Below, in pieces: positions 30,502-40,382 of a stretch of 40,382 nt of DNA. Positions within the stretch are counted from its first letter, which is position 1; each line of letters starts with the position of its first letter. Below the pieces are notes generated by a model that was not told the DNA's origin, made no database searches, and saw only the letters and a program-made list of their open reading frames with translations. Both the position numbers and the translations under genes were made by a program. The stretch comes from Penium margaritaceum (taxonomy: Eukaryota > Streptophyta > Zygnematophyceae > Desmidiales > Peniaceae). The stretch is taken from assembly GCA_023375785.1 (NCBI GenBank), contig SZWC01000839.1, forward strand, positions 166,415 to 206,796, written 5' to 3'.

Positions 30502-32111
30502 AATGGAGACACACTCCTGCTCTCAATCGATCCCAGACCGGTGATTCACCCGTCGAACGGTGTCTTCGCCGTGGAGGATCCGCGGCACTCTCGCCGCCAC
30601 CGACACTCTGTCAACCCAGTGTCACCGCTGCCTGCTACGTCTGTGGCAAGCTCGCGTTGAAGCAGATTGCAACTGTTGGTCGAGGCCCCGTGTCTTAACT
30701 GTCCAAAGCCACTCTTGGCAAGGTGATGGACCATCGACACTCCTTCCACCGCCATCGTTCATGCAGCAGTGCCATCTCTGCACCTGTGGTACACCACATT
30801 CTGCTCTTGTGACCACTGCTCAAATCTCTGCTCCTCCACCATTCTCTGCTTCACGGCATCCGACCCCATCGCGCCACCTTTCTGTCGTGCGTGGGTGCCA
30901 CTCCTTGGCACCGTAGCTTTTTGTTACTCAAGCCTATCGGCACGCTGATGCTGTAGTCCTTCTTCGTCGTGCGTGGGCTTCTCATCTCGACATAGTAGCT
31001 CCCTGCTCCTCTTCTCTTCGCCTCTCCACCGGAGCCCCCCAGTCAGCAATTTCTCACGGCTACATCTACAGCCACGACTCTTGCCACACTGGATTTGCTG
31101 CCGCTCGACGGTACCACTGAAGACATCACACCTCTCTGGTTTCACATGCTGGATTCTTCGTGCTAGCGTGAAGACATTGCCGCAGTAGCATAGCGCAAAG
31201 CAGAGGAACAAGACCGTGAGATTGATAGGTAAGTACACGACGGACGATCTGCTGCCATCACCACCTTGTCCCTCGAGAATGTAACCTCCGAGCAGAGCTC
31301 AGTCATCCAACCCCGTGTCTACCTCCAACTCTACTCTAGACCCCACATTAGCAGACTCAGCCAAGCCATCCATGGCACACGAGGTGCCAGCAGTGATCCT
31401 TGTGCTTCCTCTCCACACTGACTCCATCAGCTTGGTCAATGTTGTCCTCGGCGGACGCCGCCGCAACAGCGGGCGCCGCCGCAACTTTCTCAGCTACAGC
31501 CCGTGCATGTAGGGCCTCGACATAGACTGCGGTGGGTCGTGCAGCCAAGGCATACAAGCACGCCACGATGTCCCTCACGTTGCTTGCAGCTGCTGCCACT
31601 AATATTTCCACACAGGTGAAGGCAGCAACCGCTTTTGTGGCCAGAGCAACCTCTACAGCTGACGCGACGGCCAGCACTGTCGGGTCCATTTGTGCGTCCA
31701 CTACGGCTGCTTTCCTGACCCCTACTAGCACTCATCTCACACACCACGTCATCGCGGGTGTTCTCGTTGTGTCTGCTTCAGTAGTAGTCGCATATTGTGC
31801 GATCACAAGCCTTCTTTGCCTCATAGTGGTTGTTGCAGGAAGGGTGGCCGTCCTCTTCTCCTCAGCGGCTGCTGTGGTGCCTCCTCTCTTTGAACTGCTC
31901 CCTCGATGCTAGTCTGGTGAGCTTTCCCCCTCCCTCTTTCCTCTCCATCCACCCTGTCTTCCACCTCTCATCATGCCAGGACAAGAGGAAATCATGTAGG
32001 CCTTGCAGGGAGGCGCAGGCAGCTCGTCGCAAGGTTGAGGAAGAACTGTGACAAGGACATGAAGCTCAGCGTAAACTGGCCACCATAGTAGCTGCACTAG
32101 TCATAGAATGC
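30502..32111 (+). other. Copia-1 leader; no confident ORF
   Basis: Long leader before gag. Short Ala/Val-rich frames (for example 31532-31912) have no recognised domain and competing frames exist on the other strand. Confidence 0.5.
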
Positions 32112-33650
32112 TTGCACGCCATCCTGGTTCTCACTGTTCCACTACCTGATGAAAAGATTGCATCTGCTCACTCATCTGTTCCTCCTAGTGGTGGTGTTCC
32201 CAACGCCTCTTCCCCTGCTCTCTCTGTAGCCGCTCTTACACGCGTTCTCTTTCCTGCCAGGAAAAAGGACTTTGAGACACCACCGCCTGAGTTCACATCT
32301 AAGTTGACCTTCACCTCATGGGAAACGCACTTCAGCGCCTGGGTCCAGGGCGAGCTGTTGTGGGAATACTACTATCTTGCCAAGCCGCCATTTTTTCCTC
32401 AGCCATCTGAGGCAGCCCGGGCAATGCGAGCCCTTATCAATGTGGGGCCTGAAGGCCTCCTTGAAAACATTGGTATGTACAATACTGACTCTACACGTGG
32501 CACACCCGCTGACCCTATCGTCGCCTACGACCTCATTTGCCGTCGCAAAATTGTAGTTGGACATACTACTCAGAGTGTCCTTACTGTGTAGCTCAACACA
32601 CTTCAGATGTAGATGGATGAGACGGTGGACGAGCATTGGACACGGAGCCTACGCCTCCTTTGCAAAGTAGCTCTAGGGCCTCTCTCAGTCTTCCTGTCCA
32701 TTGTTGCTGGTCTCATTCCTGAGCTCTCTCACCTCTACCTGCATGTCTCTTAGGCAGAGCTTGAGTGTCTTGCTGCTGCTCCGGTTCCTAAAAACTCTCC
32801 ACCAGGGGCCGGTCCTCTCTATGTGTTCACTGCCTCTTGCCTCACCAATTGGTGGAGCAACTTGCAGAACAAGTGCATGCATCGCTACGGTCACCACCTC
32901 CTCATTCTCCTCGACTACAGCAGCCTCCTCTTCTCCATCCTCCACTTCCCCGGTCGCTGCTCATACCACTCAAGCTGCTTCTCCCGGTAGAGGCAGCGGT
33001 TCCGGTCGTGGGGGTGGACATGGTGAAAAGGGGTTGTGGAGGGGGCCGCGGTGGAAAGCCCTCCTCAGGCACCACCACTGCCGTTGAAGTCACCTCCTGG
33101 AGCTGTGGTGCCACTGGTCACTCTGCACCCAAATGCATGGCCCCTCATGATGACGCTTGTCTGGCATCCTCTATGTACGTCCACGGAGCACGTACCGGTG
33201 TCATCTCCTCCTCCGCCACCACTGCATTGACTATTGCCTTTTCCTCTCCTTCCTTTTCCTCCGCCTCCGTACTCACCACCACTCTTGCTCATGTCCAGCC
33301 ATCACCGTCCCCAGTCAGTCCATGGGGATGGATTCCGCCTCCATCCGGACCTCCCTACTATGGTCCTCCTTCCCATTACTTCGTGCCTCTCTGGACCTGC
33401 GACGATGGTCACTTCTCCGACCGCTCCTCTGACCGCTGCTCCAACTCCTCCACTTACCATCGTGATGAGGAGTGCACTCTTGAGTGCCGCTTGGTGGAGC
33501 TCCTCCACCTTCGCTCTCAGGGAGGTGAGAGTGTGAGTGGCCAGTCTCATGTGTCTGTTTGTGAATATGATGCCACCCTTCATGGTGCTGCATCCGGCTG
33601 TGTTCAGGGGGCATTACCTGATGACCGTTCATGGATTAAGGAATGGTAGT
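32112..33650 (+). pseudogene. Copia-1 gag remnant
   Basis: Gag forms the particle that packages the element RNA. The first frame (32112-32591) has 'KLTFTSWETHFSAWVQGELLWEYY', typical of the N-terminal copia Gag region that precedes a UBN2-type segment. Stops at 32589 and beyond interrupt it; 'DETVDEHWTRSLRLLCKV' follows in frame at about 32618. At about 33094-33135 a knuckle-like 'SWSCGATGHSAPKC' has Ser where the first Cys should be, so zinc binding is probably lost. A Pro/Tyr-rich stretch and an acidic/Cys tail (33300-33649) lead to the protease. Confidence 0.75.
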
Positions 33651-34947
33651 CTCACATTTTCCACTCATCTTGGTGTCACTTCTTCNACGGAGCACGTACC
33701 GGTGTCACCTCCTCCTCCGCCGCCACTGCATTGACTATTGTCTTTTCCTCTCCTTCCTTTTCCTCCGCCTCCGTACTCACCACCACTCTTGCTCATGTCC
33801 AGCCATCACCGTCCCCAGTCAGTCCATGGGGATGGATTCCGCCTCCATCCGGACCTCCCTACTATGGTCCTCCTTCCCATTACTTCGTGCCTCTCTGGAC
33901 CTGCGACGATGGTCACTTCTCCGACCGCTCCTCTGACCGCTGCTCCAACTCCTCCACTTACCATCGTGATGAGGAGTGCACTCTTGAGTGCCGCTTGGTG
34001 GAGCTCCTCCACCTTCGCTCTCAGGGAGGTGAGAGTGTGAGTGGCCAGTCTCATGTGTCTGTTTGTGAATATGATGCCACCCTTCATGGTGCTGCATCCG
34101 GCTGTGTTCAGGGGGCATTGCTTCATGACCGTTCATGGATTGAGGAATGGTAGTCTTACATTTTCCACTCATCTTGGTGTCACTTCTTCCCCCTCCTCGT
34201 GTAGCACTGTTGCTTTCTGCCTCATTCTGCCCTCCACTCGTGCATCCCCTGGCCTCTGAATCATTGACTCAAGGGCCACACACCACATGACCTCCTGTCG
34301 TTCATCCTTTGTATCTCTCGGGCCAGTTTGCTTTGTTCGCTTTGTTTGCACCGGCTCCAGCAAACTTCTCCCTGTGCAAGGTGTTGGTGTTGTTCGCTTT
34401 GTTGGTNGTCCTCCTTCCCATTACTTCGTGCCTCTCTGGACCTGCGACGATGGTCACTTCTCCGACCGCTCCTCTGACCGCTGCTCCAACTCCTCCACTT
34501 ACCATCGTGATGAGGAGTGCACTCTTGAGTGCCGCTTGGTGGAGCTCCTCCACCTTCGCTCTCAGGGAGGTGAGAGTGTGAGTGGCCAGTCTCATGTGTC
34601 TGTTTGTGAATATGATGCCACCCTTCATGGTGCTGCATCCGGCTGTGTTCAGGGGGCATTACCTGATGACCGTTCATGGATTAAGGAATGGTAGTCTCAC
34701 ATTTTCCACTCATCTTGGTGTCACTTCTTCCCCCTCCTCGTGTAGCACTGTTGCTTTTTGCCTCATTCTGCCCTCCACTCGGGCATCCCCTGGCCTCTGA
34801 ATCATTGACTCAGGGGCCACACACCACATGACCTCCTGTCGTTCATCCTTTGTATCTCTCGGGCCAGTTTGCTTTGTTCACTTTGTTTGCACCGGCTCCA
34901 GCAAACTTCTCCCTGTGCAAGGTGTTGGTGTTGTTCGCTTTGTCGGT
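33183..34947. other. Triple-copy contig overlap around n at 33686 and 34407
   Basis: 33183-33685 matches 33687-34189 (503 bp), and 33867-34406 matches 34408-34947 (540 bp). The outer contigs agree with each other over 33363-33685 and 34408-34730. The middle 720-bp piece differs at several sites (for example 'attacctgatgacc' versus 'attgcttcatgacc'). So an alternative-haplotype contig was placed between two overlapping contigs. The repeated Copia-1 gag/protease frames are not a real triplication. Confidence 0.92.
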
Positions 34948-35109
34948 CCGGGTGGCACTGAGTACCTCCCTGACGTGATGTACGTACCCGACCTTGAGGT
35001 TAGCCTGCTCTTTGTGACCACCCTCGAGGACCAGGGAATGGACTTCACTTCCAGCCGTGGCCTTCCATCTATCGCAATGCGCTCATGTTGCCGTGTTGTC
35101 CTTTGTTGA
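34660..35109 (+). pseudogene. Copia-1 protease and pre-integrase remnant
   Basis: The active-site position reads 'SWIKEW' followed by a stop and 'SHIFHSS', where W-I-x-D-S-G-A-S-H is expected, so the catalytic Asp-Ser-Gly is gone. Further on, 'KLLPVQGVGVVRFVGPGG' and 'LPDVMYVPDLEVSLLFVTTLEDQGMDF' match the Copia-2 protease/pre-integrase stretch closely. The similar frame at 34287-34406 belongs to the overlap artefact. Confidence 0.8.
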
Positions 35110-36033
35110 GTGCGCTGTGATCATCGGTTCCATGTCCCTCTCACGTTGCCTCCGTCTTCCGCTGCCTTTGCTCTTGTTTACTTCGTGCCCTCCTTGTCTC
35201 CTGCACATGCCGACCTTCTACACCGTCTTTTGTGTCACATTCAAACTGCCGCCATTCAACTTCTTCTCCGCCTCCGCCCAGCTACCAGACTTGATCATGC
35301 CACTTTTACTCCTCCGTGCTCCTCCACCTGTCTTGACTATGCCAGTGGCAAGATGCAACGTTCCCTGTTCACTACTGCTGAGTCCACCACCTCGCATCCT
35401 CTTGATCTTGTGCACGCTGATGTCATGGGTCCTTTGCCTCATGACTTCCTTGGTGGCCTTGGTCACTACGTGCTATTCTTGACTGATGACTTCTTTTTCT
35501 ACTCATGGATCTTTGTTCTTTGCCACAAAAGTAATGTCACAGATGTGCTTGAGTCTTGGCTTCCTCAGGCTGAGCACTCCTGTCTTCAACCCTTACATTT
35601 CTTTTGTTGTGATAGAGGGGGTGAGTTCTTTGGTCCCACCTCTCGCTTTCTTGAGTCGCGTGTTGTTTATCTTGAGTCCTCTGTCCCCTACACACCACAG
35701 AAAAATGGTGTGTCCGAGCGTTGGAATCACACCCTTGCTGATGGTGTACACTCCCTTCTCTCTGCCTTTGGTCAGTCCCCCTTGTTTGCCTTTGAAGCCA
35801 TGTCTTCCAGGACGTGGGTCTGGAATCGTGTCCCACATGGCCCCCTCCCTCACACTGGCATGCCCATTGAGCGGTGGACAGGCCGGCGTGTTGATCTTCG
35901 CTTTGCTTGTGTGTGGGGGTGTCGTGCCCTAGTGTGGCTTCTCGCTGACCAATGGGGTGGTAAGCTTTCTCCCCGTGGTCATTTGTGCATCTTCCGTGAT
36001 GTCTCTCCCTTCTCCAAAGCTTGGCGTTTCTAG
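35110..36033 (+). pseudogene. Copia-1 integrase (DDE core complete)
   Basis: 307 codons. The pre-integrase zinc motif 'LLHRLLCHIQ ... CLDYASGKM' has Tyr for the second Cys. The rve core carries all three catalytic acids: Asp in 'LVHADVMGP', Asp in 'CDRGGEF', and Glu in 'PQKNGVSERWNHTL'. It continues through 'WGCRALVWLL' to a stop after 'SKAWRF', just before the 'ESHDALSFEH' stretch that normally continues the frame. The frame opens without its own credible start because it was part of a gag-pol polyprotein. Family: copia integrase. Confidence 0.9.
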
Positions 36034-36831
36034 GATCCTTCTTGCTCTTGTGTTCTTGAGTCCCATGATGCACTCTCCTTTGAGCACTTGTTTGAGCTTG
36101 ATGTTCCCCGCTTTAGTGGGTCCCTCTCTTCGTCTTCTCAAAGTGGGGTGGCATTCCTCCCTCTTGGGCCTCTGTTCTCCCCTCTGCGCGTCCATCGACA
36201 CCCTCTACCTCCTCGGAGCCCTCTACCTCCTCTGAGCCCTCAAATCACTCTACCTCTCCGAGCCCTCTACCTCTTCTAAGCCCTCAGATCCCTCTGCCTC
36301 CTCTGAGCTTGCGCCCTCTTTTGCCCCTGAACCATCAACCTCCTCTGAGCCTGCTGCCTCCACTGAGCCCTTTGCTCACCCTGAATCCTCCTCTGCATCG
36401 GAATCCTCTGCTCCCTCTAAGCCCTCTGTCACTTCTATTGTACCTTCTCCCTCTGTGCAGTCCCGCTCACCTGTGGTATCGCCACTGCCACCTACTCGTG
36501 TCCCATCTATTTCTCCTATCTCACCCTAGATGCACGGTGGTCACCTCAAGGCACTCCCGTCTCACTCTCACCATGTTGTCTCTGATGACTCGGGCCTCCG
36601 TGCTCTTGGTCTTGCAACATCTGCATTGTCCACGACCGTCTATGTAATGCATACCAGCACTGCCCTTGGCTACTCCCTCATTGAACATGAGTTTCACTCA
36701 GCCCTTTCCTTGTCTGTGGCAGCGTATGTTGTCTCATGCTTTGCTACTACTGATCTCTCTGCCCTTCCATTCAACCTCTAACCATGCAGGATGCTTGTAT
36801 AGCAACTGATTCCCCTTTGTAGAAGCAAGCG
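36034..36831 (+). pseudogene. Copia-1 integrase-RT linker
   Basis: Ser/Pro-rich low-complexity sequence in several frames ('SEPSTSSEPSN'-like repeats near 36210-36440), interrupted by stops. Corresponds to the Copia-2 linker at 13061-13930. Confidence 0.7.
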
Positions 36832-37611
36832 ATGAAAGCCGAAACTGACGCGTTGTTTGAGCATGGCGTGTACGAGCTGGTAGATCTTCCACCCGGTCGC
36901 AAAGTTGTCGCGACTAAATGGGTATACCGATGTAAGCTGAACCTTGACAACACTCTTGAACGGTACAAGGTGCAAATCATGGGAAAAGGGTTCTCACTAG
37001 TCCATGGGATTGACTATGATGAGACATTTACCCTAGTTGGTCATTACACCACTGCCACAGCACTGCTCGGCCTGGTTGCCAAGCATAACTGGGAGCTAGA
37101 ACAGATGGATGTCAACAATGCCTTTCTGCATGGAAAACTAGATGAGGAAATCTACATGGTGCAGCCACCTGGCTTCTCGGATAGAACAAAATGTGTGTGT
37201 CACCTACGTAAAGCCCTCTATGGCGTGAAGAAGTCCCCACGCTGCTGGAACCAAGAGATCACAGAAAACCTCAAAAAAGGAGGATTTCAAAGAAGCATAA
37301 TGGACCTCACCCTGTTTCTCAGTGCTCCCACCGAGCCACTGGTCACCATCCTTGTCTATGTGGATGATCTTCTCATTACGTCTCTGGACGTCGCGTCTGT
37401 CACAGCTGCAAAGTCCCTCTTTCAAGCAGCATACAAGATGAAGGATCTTGGTCCAGCCCGCGTCTTCCTGGGTATGGAACAGGAGTGTGATAGCGTATGT
37501 CGTACACTCCATGTTCACCAAGCCACGTACATTCGCAGCTTGGGGGAGCGCTTTGGACTGCTCCTCGCTTCTGTCCCCACAGCATCTACCCCTATGACGC
37601 CAGCCGGTTAG
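36832..37611 (+). pseudogene. Copia-1 reverse transcriptase (RVT_2)
   Basis: 259 codons covering nearly the whole RVT_2 domain: 'GVYELVDLPPGRKVVATKWVY', 'GIDYDETF', 'QMDVNNAFLHGKLDEEIYMVQPPGF', 'LRKALYGVKKSPRCWN', the YVDD catalytic box at 37357-37368, and 'YKMKDLGPARVFLGME'. It ends at a stop after 'STPMTPAG', where the frame normally continues into RNase H. This is the best-preserved coding part in the window and could in principle still yield a polymerase fragment, though stops upstream prevent polyprotein translation. Confidence 0.93.
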
Positions 37612-38338
37612 TCACTAATGAAATACTTGGAACCATCCATGCTAGGGGAGATGATTGACGTGATAGACTACCTCAGGATCATTGACTCCTTGATGTAAGA
37701 GCTACCACCACTCGTGCTAATGTTGTCTTCGCTGTGAATTTCTTGTCTCAATTCTCTCAGTGTCCCTGTGAGCGCCATCTTGAGGCAGCATTGCGGGTAG
37801 TGTAGTATGCACTGTCCACACTTCGCATCAGGTTGTACTTTCATGCACAACCCTCAGTCTTGGTTGACGGCTTCACACACAGTGACTAGGCACATGACTC
37901 TGGTGCACTCAGCCGAACAGGATACATCTTCATGGTTGGTGGAACAGTACTCTCATGGAAAAGTGGAAAACAAGGGTTTTAGCCCGTAGCACTACTGAGG
38001 CTGAGTATGTGGCTCTTGGCGCAGGCATGTGTGAGGTTATCTGGCTTTGTTGTCTGCTGCAGCAATTGCGTGTACCCATCCATTCTACCACTCTGTGTTG
38101 TGAAAACCAAAGCACAACGGCCACTACAGAAAACAGTGGCATGCATCACTCCTGCACCAAGCATATTAACGTGGAGCACCACTTTGTTCGTGAGTGCATT
38201 GCTGTTGGCCTTGTCGGAGTTGCTTGGGTGGACACATGGTCTCAGAGAGTTGACTTCCTCACCAAGGCCCTCAGCCGAAACATTTTCAAGAGTGTTGTTC
38301 ATGCTATTGCTCTCATCTGTCCCCATGACCCAGACTGA
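37612..38338 (+). pseudogene. Copia-1 RNase H (stops and frameshifts)
   Basis: After the stop at 37609-37611 the domain continues in pieces. The final frame (37955-38338) has 'STTEAEYVALGAGMCEVIWL', 'CCENQSTTATTENSGMHH' and 'TKHINVEHHFVRE', the standard copia RNase H end. The middle part (37646-37950) is broken by several stops. Confidence 0.88.
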
Positions 38339-38412
38339 GGTGCATGATGTTTTGTCTGTCTCGTCTTCATGAGCGTGCCATGTTCCCATGTGTGTGGGTT
38401 GTTTGTCTGTGG

Positions 38413-38424
38413 GTCATGGGGGAG
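38413..38424 (+). promoter_or_regulatory. Copia-1 polypurine tract
   Basis: gtcatgggggag abuts the 3' LTR start TGTTGA. Confidence 0.85.
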
Positions 38425-39030
38425 TGTTGAAGTTTGTTGGCCACTCACATCTTTATGCCCTCTTGTCGCACTCTCCATGGCACACACATGTACAGGTTAG
38501 AACAGCAATGGCCCTCCCTTGGGAGACATCATACGAGCGCACCATGACTGCAGGCTCTGGCGCCATGATGCAGCTGATCTACCCAAGAGTGCTCTCTGGC
38601 ACATGCATGGCCGTTGTTTGACTATCTCACTTTGATGCGGTAGATGCAAGGACTCGTACATTCTCACTCCCGACCCTGCATTATGTTGTTGCCTTTGAGT
38701 GCTTTGGGGGAGCTACATGTTATCCCGGGTGCTGATCCTTGGGGGCCACCGTGTCCGTCGTTGGCCGTGCACTCGTGAGTAGCCGCCCTCGGTTAATACT
38801 GAGAGGTCGGGCTCAAGCCCCGGGTGGTGGTACGTGCGCATCTGAGCAGCTGCTCGGTGTGCGTGCGTACTAACCGGTGTTTTTAGACTCTCACTCCTCC
38901 CTCACCTCTCTTGTCTGGTTGACAGTTGATTCTAGAACAACTTTACCGCATCCATGGCGTCCATGGCTTCCTAGCCCCATTGTGTCGACATGGCATGCTG
39001 GTTCAACTAGGAAACCACATGGCAATTACA
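38425..39030 (+). repeat. Copia-1 3' LTR
   Basis: 606 bp, TGTTGA to ATTACA; collinear with 29885-30489. Confidence 0.92.
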
Positions 39031-39035
39031 CAGAG
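39031..39035. repeat. Copia-1 target-site duplication, right
   Basis: CAGAG, compared with CTGAG at 29880-29884. Confidence 0.6.
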
Positions 39036-39435
39036 ATGCTGGAACATGTAATCGGGCATCAGGGTCTCAGCCACATGCAAACTACACACGTCTGACAAGG
39101 GGCCAACAAGACTAGACCAATCAATGTTGGGTGTCCCGAGGTACCAGTACAAACCACCAAGTACCCGGGTCTCGACCATGGAAAGAGTGCACCACCTGTC
39201 AAAGACTATGTGGTGAACTTCTATGGGGTCTCCCCGTGCACTGGCACAAACTACCAAGTGACCGGGTCTCGACCATCGAGAAAACTCTACTAAACATGTA
39301 TGGGTAAACTATGCTGCTAGAATGCACCATACATGTCACAGAAGGAGTAATGTAGCCACTGGGGAACCATCAGCTCAAACTAGGAGGCTCTCCCTAAACA
39401 AGGCTACATGATAGCTCAAAGCCCATACACCAACA
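39036..39435 (-). repeat. TRG 5' LTR, outer part
   Basis: Aligns with about 22898-23296 of the 3' LTR, starting 'atgctggaacatgtaatcggg' (compare 'acgttggaacatgtaaccggg'), and ends with the LTR start at 39435. The two parts sum to 806 bp against 805 bp for the intact LTR. Confidence 0.9.
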
Positions 39436-39440
39436 CCTTG
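39436..39440. repeat. TRG target-site duplication, right
   Basis: CCTTG, identical to 22487-22491. Confidence 0.88.
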
Positions 39441-40150
39441 CACTTGCCTTGCATGCTAGTGCGATAGCTGACTGGACTGTGCTGTCACGCCGACTACAGT
39501 AGAGCTATGAAGCTTCCAAGTATCTTGTCTACAGAGCCTAGGACTTCCATGTGTACGTATGACCTACATGGATATGTGTGTGGGTGTAGGCAGCAGCAGA
39601 GTGCCGACATACCCTCACTACTACGTTGACTCAACTCTTACAGCAACCACGGTCATGGCGGAACAAGAGATGGGTGAAAAACGTGCTTAGTTGAGTAGTG
39701 AGAGAGAGTAACGAGAGTAAGGAGCCAGTGACCTCTTAGCAGCGGTTGACTGGGCCACCCACTCGAAGAGTTCGAAGTGGGGCCCAGTCGCCACCCCGGA
39801 GTCGAACCAAACCGGTCTGCCAAAAGGCCGCCGTGGTTTCTCACACCTCAGAGCGACTGAGTGTGTGGCCCCGCAGGATCAACAACCCGGGCAATAACGA
39901 GACAACAAGCATTACATGCAAGGTGTAAGAATCACAAACCACATCGACCACGAGCGTATGTTGTGCATGCATCTCTCAATGTATCTCTCATGTTTTAGCA
40001 ATCACATGGCTTATCACCAAATGTTTGAAGCAGTAAGATATCAGCTCCATCAGAGCTGAGCATGGTCGAGCCCAACGATCTTGCACCCGGCAGAGACGCC
40101 AGTGATGCACGACTCCATAGCTTCTGTCATCCTCAGTCTCCTGCAGGAAT

Positions 40151-40151
<1 letters not shown>
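39441..40151. other. No recognised gene
   Basis: Right flank of TRG. The minus strand at about 39790-39815 contains GGTTCGACTCC, resembling a tRNA T-arm, but no full tRNA fold surrounds it. No ORF recognised. Confidence 0.5.

Positions 40152-40218
<67 letters not shown>
40152..40218. repeat. (TG)n microsatellite
   Basis: About 33 uninterrupted TG units. Confidence 0.97.
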
Positions 40219-40222
<4 letters not shown>

Positions 40223-40382
40223 GAAGAAGTCACGAGGTTACTTGCGTGTTCAACCGATAGACCAACACTCCCCCATTACCCAAAGACGAACAGCCCATAC
40301 ACCAGACGAAGGAGCAGAGCACAAGAGACAGACAAAGAGTGTCAGTTCAGCTAGGAGCATCGCGTGCACACAACAAGTCGAC
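40219..40382 (-). other. Possible 3' LTR edge of a further minus-strand element
   Basis: 'ccaaca' at 40262-40267 followed by 'ctcccccat' reads on the minus strand as a PPT (ATGGGGGAG) abutting an LTR start TGTTGG, as at 10074 and 23296. The body would lie beyond the right edge. The LTR itself does not clearly match the other families. Confidence 0.4.

Larger units (their letters stand above)
29885..39030 (+). mobile_element. Copia-1: degraded Ty1/copia retrotransposon nested in the TRG 5' LTR
   Basis: Plus-strand element with LTRs (29885-30489 and 38425-39030), PBS, PPT and gag, protease, integrase, RT and RNase H in copia order. Integrase and RT catalytic residues are intact, but stops break gag, the protease, the integrase/linker border and RNase H, so it is not autonomous as read. 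The LTRs differ at about 16 of the first 205 bases by eye, less than the TRG LTRs do, consistent with later insertion. Confidence 0.92.
22492..39435 (-). mobile_element. TRG: gag-bearing, pol-less LTR retrotransposon, split by Copia-1
   Basis: Minus-strand element with LTRs of 805 bp (22492-23296) and 806 bp in two parts (29479-29884 and 39036-39435), a perfect PBS and a PPT. The exact 5-bp CCTTG target duplication at both outer ends proves the two distant halves are one insertion. The interior (23297-29466) encodes a Gag-like frame with a CCHC zinc knuckle, a Ser/Thr-rich tandem-repeat region and a coiled-coil-like frame. I find no protease, integrase, RT or RNase H motif. It resembles the non-autonomous gag-only (TR-GAG) class described in plants. 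A pol deletion derivative is the alternative. Confidence 0.85.

Noticed and set aside
33183..34947. Threefold tandem duplication of a gag/protease gene segment
   Set aside because: The copies meet at single n characters and fit overlapping contigs from two haplotypes.
39780..39850. tRNA gene on the minus strand (GGTTCGACTCC T-arm-like motif)
   Set aside because: No matching acceptor, D-arm or anticodon stem could be found around it.

Overview
The window reads as nuclear DNA of a land plant. The evidence is a plant-type leucine-rich-repeat (LRR) receptor ectodomain gene, several Ty1/copia LTR retrotransposons whose primer-binding sites match plant initiator tRNA-Met (TGGTATCAGAGC type), a degenerate TTTAGGG tract, and long GA/CT and TG microsatellites. 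I cannot fix the lineage from sequence alone. The many allele-like differences between overlapping pieces suggest a heterozygous genome. No bacterial, organellar or CRISPR features were seen.

Assembly quality matters here. Eight single 'n' characters (1637, 5338, 5728, 19160, 24946, 28563, 33686, 34407) all sit inside near-exact direct duplications. Each looks like an unmerged contig overlap or alternative-haplotype piece, not real biology. Protein calls across these points must be made after removing the extra copy.

Layout. 1-4.7 kb: no recognised gene; microsatellites, a telomere-like tract, and a duplicated module whose first copy carries an expanded 11-bp minisatellite. 4.76-7.34 kb (minus): an LRR ectodomain gene, broken only by contig overlaps, with no kinase in the window. 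7.34-9.3 kb: putative upstream region, nothing recognised. 9.3-22.5 kb: minus-strand LTR retrotransposon debris. It comprises LTR pieces of two related families, a copia element (here Copia-2) inserted into the reverse-transcriptase region of an older degraded copia element (Copia-3), and a small LTR remnant. 22.49-39.44 kb: one large minus-strand element (here TRG) flanked by an exact 5-bp target duplication. It carries a Gag-like zinc-knuckle ORF and an unusual tandem-repeat region but no recognisable pol. Its 5' LTR is split by a younger plus-strand copia element (Copia-1, 29.885-39.030 kb) with its own LTRs, PBS, PPT and degraded gag-pol. 39.44-40.38 kb: a (TG)n tract and the possible edge of another LTR element.

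The best candidates for something undescribed are TRG (gag-bearing, pol-less, with an in-frame 54-codon tandem repeat), the CTG/CTA-rich leaders shared by three elements just inside the PBS, and the repeated GTCTC-bearing module in the LTRs. Everything else fits ordinary nested retrotransposon decay.
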